A stretch of DNA of 64,000 nt from Phanerodontia chrysosporium. Taxonomy: Eukaryota; Basidiomycota; Agaricomycetes; Polyporales; Phanerochaetaceae. The translations under genes and the position numbers were made by a program. Location: contig MJGA01000019.1 of NCBI GenBank assembly GCA_001910725.1, forward strand, positions 124,001-188,000, given 5' to 3'. The notes beneath the pieces were generated by a model that searched no databases, was not told the DNA's origin, and saw only the letters and a program-made list of their open reading frames with translations. Below, one piece after another: positions 59,189-64,000 of the stretch; position 1 is the stretch's first letter, and each line of letters opens with the position of its first letter.

Positions 59189-59861
59189 ATGGTGAGCCTC
59201 TACGGTGATACAGAAGCAGGCAATCATTAACGCTTATCAGCACGTCCAGACCCCGTACCACACTTTCCTGGACTTTGGTGACAATGCAAACCTGCCTGGA
59301 ATTGTGGTCCCTCAGCCGGTCTACACCGCTCCCGGCCAATTCACGCAGCTGCCTACTATTCGCTTCAGCGAGGGAGGCCGGCCTGGAATGAGTCTGGCAA
59401 ACGCACTCAACAAGGTGTTCCAAAACATGAATCAAAGCAACGACGTTCCGCGATTGTCGGAGCAGGCGAAGAAGATCACTATCCGTATCAACGTACGTGT
59501 CCTGCAGGTCTGGACCAGAATACTCAGCTGATACCAAGAACTGGCAGTGGCCCGGGTACCAACCATGGAGCTACGTCGTGCACGCCTTCGACCACTCGTA
59601 TGAAGTCAGGCCGATCACACTGGCGAAGCTTGCGCACGAGATCGCGAAGACGGTCAGGCTACTGAAGAACGTAAGCATCGAGTCTGACTGCAAACGGTCC
59701 CCATCGCTGACCACTCACCGCCACAGGACATGCGTGGGCAAGCCACGACGAGTCCAGACTGGAGCCTAGACCAAGTCAATCTCGAGGAGCTCGTCGTCCT
59801 CGAGCTGCGCCACGTGTCCATGGGCAGCTGGCAGCCCGTGCTCTGCCTCGACAGGCATTAA
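59189..59861 (+). CDS. Unnamed small-protein family, copy E (170 aa)
   Basis: Same family as copy A; exons 59189-59191 (the ATG alone), 59241-59492, 59548-59670 and 59727-59861 give 171 codons, the same total as copy D. Landmarks: HVQTPYHTFLDF, PGIVVPQPVY, PGMSLANALN, TIRIN at the second intron, WPGYQPW, LLKN at the third, DMRGQ opening the last exon, SPDWSLDQVNLEELVVLELR and MGSWQPVLC near the end. All introns phase 0. The first intron directly follows the start codon (AAGATG|GTGAGC). A longer start exon is not visible. Confidence 0.7.
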
Positions 59862-61114
59862 TTGCTGCGTCTTGCAAGTGGGGTCTCAGGTAGACCCGCG
59901 TTGTCGATGCAGTAGCTTTAATTCGCTCTTGCGTTTAGGGTAGGGGCGACCATTCAGGACCCTGCTATGTCTTCTGTATTGCTGTCAGCTTTCTTGTACC
60001 ATTAACTGGAGATAATCTCCTGCAGCCTATCTTCTGGGTTAAACATTATCGATTATACAACGAAAGTGTCAGAGACCGCACGGTGCTCGTCGCAATGGCC
60101 GCATGGTCGTGGTTGCTAACAGGCAAGCCGGCAGGCGCGCGGTGTATCTAGTAGGAAGTATTATGTAAGCGGCGCCTTTGATGAATTATTTTGGCAGGCT
60201 TCGTCTTCGTGGCGCTCTCGATGCCTGGGATACGAGACAATGATACCAAGCTGGATGTACATATATATGCATGATTTTTTATGATTTCCATTCTTAGTGA
60301 GTTGCACTCCGTTTCACAAGTACCAGTTGATTGCTGATTACTTCCTCATATAGCACGAGCTGTTGCTGCCAAGGACGCCGCACATCCGCTGTGCTCTGCG
60401 ACTGCCACAACAATCGCGCTATAATTCGCTCATCTCTTGTTGCAAGAATTAATGTCCCCTGCGGACGTTCAAAGGTGGAGCACGCTGAGGCAACATCGCC
60501 GGTCAAGCGCTGCCTGATGGCGCATCAAACGGCGGATCAAACAGGTTGGAAACCTCGCGGCGTCTGCTCACTACTCAGCGATGCATCGTCGTCAACACAT
60601 TGTCAGATCGACAAGAATACTTACAGTAACTAGGAGGCGCCAAGGGGCATGCAGCGATCATGAAACATAGAACGACTTCCAGCTAGGGTCCACTTCTCCA
60701 CACCTCTGGTGTCCTGTCTAGGGTCTGTCTAGGGTCCGAGAGAATACGACTAGGGTCCTATGGCTCGATCCCAGCCACATATCGGGCCTGGCGCCGCCAA
60801 AACCCACACGGGTACATATTGAAACTCACACATTGGGTAAGCAAGCTTCTTTCTGCTACCGCTTGTGGCATCTGAGTACTTTCGAGATGTCTCTATGCCA
60901 TCTCGATGTGTATTTTGCATGCCCGCTTATAATATCTGGCTGCCTATTGAGTCACCAAGTAGGTCTCTAATTTCTGTCTCTCGCCGATTCTACCGCTAAT
61001 ACTCCTCGATTTGTCTCTAAACATACACCAAATCACCGTCGAGCTCCCGCCGCTATCTAGCGTGCGGCTTCACGCATTTTCGTTTGGCACCTTCCCCTCT
61101 CGCTCGCCCTCACA
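59862..61114. other. Intergenic, no gene recognised
   Basis: No coding frame supported. Four CTAGGGTC words lie within about 75 bases (60680-60760). Confidence 0.4.
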
Positions 61115-61952
61115 ATGACCACGAAATCGGTACGTTGGATTGTTACCGCTCCGCTCATCAACGAACTCATTCTCGGCAGCAGTACCACACGTTTATGAAT
61201 TATCCCGAAAACGTAGAGAGCCTTCCGGGTGTGCTGGTCCCTCAGCAGGTCTATCCTCAACCGCCAGGCCAGCAAGACGTCTCTCTGCTCCATTCCCTCC
61301 GATTCTTCGTGAATGGACAGCCTGGTCTGCATCTCCAGACCGCCCGCGACGTTCCGCTGCATGCCATACTCGACAATGCAGCCGAACCCTGCATGCTGTC
61401 GACGACGAACAACACCGCAACATTACGCATCCTGGTAAGCATCCCACTTGCTACCGCACAGTTACTTCGAGCGACTATGATGCAGTGGCCCGGCTACGAC
61501 GGCTGGCAGCTGGCCAACGGCCTGCACGCAGGGTATCAACACGTGCAGCGGACTCGCGCGCAGGTTGCTACGCAAGTGGCGTCTCGGGTAATGGAATTCT
61601 ACCAGGTGAGAAACACATCCCTACTTACGTCCCGCTATCTCGACGAATATACGCCCTACAGGACATGGCCTCAGCTCCTTGTAAGGACCCCGATTGGAGA
61701 CTGGATAGCTCCCCATACGACAGCCTATACCTTGTTGAGCTCCGGAACGTTGCCCGAGGGTCTTGGCAGCGTGTCGTTGGGCTGCGAGAAGTGAGCGAAC
61801 AGCGAGCGAACGAGAGGCACAACAAGTGCTTACTAAGCGAGGGAGCCGAAAGAGGAAAGTCGAGACGTTCTCGACTATCCTCTCGCCTCCACTCGCATCG
61901 CTCCCTCGCTCGCTCCTCAGAAGCAATACGAGCTTCGCTGTACCTTCGGTAG
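61115..61952 (+). CDS. Unnamed small-protein family, copy F (226 aa, extended C-terminus)
   Basis: Same family as copy A. Exons 61115-61129 (MTTKS), 61180-61434, 61486-61605 and 61662-61952 give 227 codons. Landmarks: QYHTFMNY, PGVLVPQQVY, RFFVNGQPGLHLQTAR, RIL at the second intron, WPGYDGW, FYQ at the third, DMASAP, DWRLDSSPYDSLYLVELR and GSWQRVVGLRE. In the other copies the stop follows within about ten residues of this motif; here the frame runs on for 54 residues of Arg/Ser-rich sequence (from VSEQRANERHN). That tail coincides with the left end of the gag/pol retroelement, so it is probably read-through into an insertion. Whether the protein works is unknown. Confidence 0.68.
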
Positions 61953-61975
61953 TCGACCTTTAGTTTACACAAGAC

Positions 61976-63436
61976 ATGGTTAATCACGCTAGACCCGCCG
62001 GAACCGGGGGACACGGTATGGACGCCTTTTTCGGGGGCGTCGGCGGCGCTCAGCGCGCGCCGTCTCCCCCGGCTGAGCTTCTCGGTGGGGAAGGGCGAGA
62101 GGAGCGTGGAGGCCGCCCCGATGGCGGAATGGAACCGCCCAGAGGGGCGAGGGTGTTGGACGGAGGAGATGAGGCCGCATATAACGAGGCCGAAAGGCTG
62201 GCAGCTGGATTGGGCGGGGGTGCGGCGTCGCCGAGCGGAAGGCAGAGCAGGACGCGTTCCCCCACTCCGGAGGATGACGATGAGGAGCGGGTTTTGCAGC
62301 GACTGATTGCTCATGTCGCCGCTTCAGGTCCCCCCGAGCTCAGCACGGCCGCGCGCCGGTTGCTGCAGCGCGATGCGCATACAGCCGGGGTACCGGGTGC
62401 CAGACCCGGTCTTGGCCCCGCGGCGGCCGCCCTAGCTGCCGCTCCCGCCCCACCCGCGAACCCAGCTCCCCGCCAGGCCGGAACCGCGGCTCCTCTGGTC
62501 AGTTTGAACCCCGGGGTGACGTCTCGGAGCTTCTTCGCCAGCATGAAGTCGAAGCCCGACCCCCGACTTCAGCAATTGCTGCTCAACCGGTACCACCTCC
62601 CGCTCTCGGCTTGCACCACGGCGGCGCTGCGCGACTTGGCGGACAACCCGATCAAGTACAAGAACTCGAAATACACCGACGGCACTGGCGTCGAACACCG
62701 GGTGCTCGACGTCTCCGCGTTCCCGGCCGAGACGGCTCTCACACCTGACGAATGGCGCGACGCTTATCAGCACTTCCTCGACATCTTGCGCGACGGATAC
62801 CTGGACGCCGCGGCTCTGGCTGTCTGGGAGTCTCACTACCACTGGCTGTCGCGGGTCGAGGACTTCGCCGAGAACTTCCCCGCCGTTCTGGAATTCGACA
62901 TCGACGTTCGGCGCACCTTCTTTGTCAGCTCTGGGTGCCAGGGAAACTTCTCGCCTGGCGACGATGCCTACGTCGGGCACTTCCGCGACGTGCAGCAGAA
63001 GCACACGCGGCGTCTGCTCGAACGGCTGGCGCGGTCGGCAGTCTCTGCTGCGAGGAGTGCGCCCAGCTCGGCGCGCTTCCACCCGTACGAGCGCGCTACT
63101 GGGACCGCGCGTATGGACAACGGCTCCGGCAACGCGTCCGGGTCACGTGGGCGCGACAGTTCCTTTCGTGACCGCGAACTCCTCTGCCTCGTCTGCGCCG
63201 TCGCTGGTCACACCGCGCGCCGGTGCAACCGCACCGAGCTCCCCGGTGGGAAGCCTGCCTTCAGCGTCTTCCGCGACGGCCAACTCGTCAGCGCGGCCAA
63301 CACTCGACGCGTCCTCTGCACATCGTGGAACATCGGCTCTCGGTCTTGCGGCAACTCCTGCCCCGGCTCCAAAGGGCACGCCTGCGCGTTCTGTGGCTCC
63401 GCCGACCATACCGCCGCGTCTAAGCGGTGCCTCTGA
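61976..63436 (+). CDS. Gag-like protein with zinc knuckles (486 aa)
   Basis: Capsid/nucleocapsid-like product of the retroelement. Residues 1-170 are Gly/Pro/Ala-rich and disordered. The middle (about 180-370) is a helical domain (FFASMKSKPDPRLQQLLL, ALTPDEWRDAYQHFLDIL, ALAVWESHYHWLSRVEDF). The C-terminus carries two Cys/His clusters: CLVCAVAGHTARRC and, after a CTSW...CGNSC spacer, CAFCGSADHTAASKRC, which are nucleic-acid-binding knuckles. It ends TGC CTC TGA at 63436, inside the pol frame. The start may instead be the Met at residue 15 (MDAFFGG). GC content is much higher than in the preceding intergenic DNA. Confidence 0.7.
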   Translation: MVNHARPAGTGGHGMDAFFGGVGGAQRAPSPPAELLGGEGREERGGRPDGGMEPPRGARVLDGGDEAAYNEAERLAAGLGGGAASPSGRQSRTRSPTPEDDDEERVLQRLIAHVAASGPPELSTAARRLLQRDAHTAGVPGARPGLGPAAAALAAAPAPPANPAPRQAGTAAPLVSLNPGVTSRSFFASMKSKPDPRLQQLLLNRYHLPLSACTTAALRDLADNPIKYKNSKYTDGTGVEHRVLDVSAFPAETALTPDEWRDAYQHFLDILRDGYLDAAALAVWESHYHWLSRVEDFAENFPAVLEFDIDVRRTFFVSSGCQGNFSPGDDAYVGHFRDVQQKHTRRLLERLARSAVSAARSAPSSARFHPYERATGTARMDNGSGNASGSRGRDSSFRDRELLCLVCAVAGHTARRCNRTELPGGKPAFSVFRDGQLVSAANTRRVLCTSWNIGSRSCGNSCPGSKGHACAFCGSADHTAASKRCL

Positions 63437-64000
63437 GCGCGAGCGCATCATCACCCCGTACAACGCGGACGTCTTCGAGTCGACCCTCCGCGAGCTTGGT
63501 ATTCTTGACCGCTACCCTGATCTGCCCCTTCGTCTGCGCTCTGGCTTTCCTATCGGCGACATGCCGGACCCTTCTTGCACCGTGGCTCCTGCCAACCATG
63601 CTTCTGGAATCGCGCACATGGACTTCATATCTGCATACGCTCGTGAACAAGTCGCCCTCGGCCGCATGTCTGGCCCTTATACCCGCACCGAAGTCGAAGA
63701 GGTGCTGCACTCCCCTTTCGTTTCCTCTCCGCTCTCCGTCGTCGAGAAGGCTGGCGCTCCGGGACAGTTCCGGCTCGTCCAGGACTGCTCCTACGTGAAC
63801 GAAGCCGGGATCTCCGTCAACATGTGGATCGATCCCGACGACTTCCCGACTCAGTGGGGCACGGCTGCCGCCTTCGCCGAAATCGTGAGTCGTTGTTCTT
63901 TGCCGCACTGGGGCGTGTGCCTGTGCTGGCTGGCCGCGCTGGGGCGAGTGCCTGCGCATTGGCCCTTTTCCGGCTGCACTGGGGCGAGTGCCTGTGCGCG
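63437..64000 (+). CDS. Reverse transcriptase, N-terminal part of pol (partial)
   Basis: In the +1 frame relative to gag a clear protein begins ERERIITPYNADVFESTL and continues LGILDRYPDLPLRLRSGFP, NHASGIAHMDFISAYAREQV, EVEEVLHSPFVSSPLSVVEK, FRLVQDCSYVNEAGISVN and DDFPTQWGTAAAFAEI. The segment SPLSVVEK...RLVQDCS is the typical RT fingers region just before the palm. The frame is open for at least 200 bases upstream within gag, so it overlaps gag. At 63885 a GTGAGT looks like an intron donor, and the remaining bases are a GC-rich tandem repeat, probably intron. The palm (YxDD), RNase H and recombinase or integrase parts lie beyond the window. Confidence 0.7.
63903..64000 (+). repeat. Degenerate tandem repeat at the window edge
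   Basis: Three imperfect copies of a GC-rich unit of about 22 bases with core CTGGGGCGAGTGCCTG (about 63908, 63938 and 63978), separated by short spacers. It may lie in an intron of the pol gene. Confidence 0.6.

Larger units (their letters stand above)
61790..64000 (+). mobile_element. Gag/pol retroelement, 5' part (continues past the window)
   Basis: A short leader (about 61790-61975) rich in GAGCGA and its complement is followed by a gag-like gene and the beginning of a reverse-transcriptase gene. No long terminal repeat of normal length precedes gag. The leader contains complementary segments (GCGAGCGAACGAG and CTCGCTCGCTCCTC), compatible with the terminal inverted repeats of DIRS-like elements. 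The RT N-terminal region resembles fungal DIRS-type polyproteins. The right end lies outside the window. Confidence 0.65.

Noticed and set aside
1..64000. CRISPR arrays, bacterial operons, rRNA
   Set aside because: Introns and gene families are fungal; no regularly spaced repeats or rRNA-like sequence seen. tRNA genes could not be excluded without a scan.

Overview
The window is nuclear DNA of a basidiomycete fungus, most likely an agaricomycete and possibly a polypore. Genes are cut by many introns of about 50-70 bp with GT-AG ends. The mobile elements are of types common in agaricomycetes: a Plavaka-type transposase with DUF6532, DUF6570 and DUF6589-like sequence nearby. Splice sites were read by eye. 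Where I give exon coordinates, the exon lengths add up to a whole number of codons.

Layout. 0.7-6.3 kb holds two copies (A, B) of an unnamed small-protein family and a frameshifted F-box-like gene. 6.8-26.3 kb is a transposon graveyard: an apparently intact Plavaka transposase on the minus strand; a DUF6532-type gene broken by a solo LTR; an unrecognised 307-aa gene; and a Helitron whose Rep-helicase is broken three times (a 1.25-kb element with a 9-bp target duplication, a second solo LTR of the same family in the opposite orientation, and one in-frame TAA). A 5'-truncated third family copy (C) abuts the right side of the Helitron.

28-56 kb is a conserved gene block: Zn2Cys6 regulator, PPR-like mitochondrial protein, translation factor eIF2 gamma, RING-CH membrane ubiquitin ligase, SR-type RNA-binding protein, two small unrecognised proteins, a Ras GEF, cytosolic-type malate dehydrogenase and a long coiled-coil protein. 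Several of these carry one-base frame changes, some in short C or G runs; base-calling errors are as likely as real mutations.

57-64 kb returns to accessory sequence: three more family copies (D, E, F), then the 5' part of a gag/pol retroelement whose left end appears to have been grafted onto the 3' end of copy F.

The most unusual content is the six-member family (A-F). The five copies with a start are 170-226 aa. All six share intron positions and the landmarks YHTF, VPQ, WPGY and GSWQPVL (each with minor variants). The copies lie in the repeat-rich DNA on both sides of the housekeeping block, and two of them (C, F) are altered by neighbouring transposons. I cannot assign the family a function.
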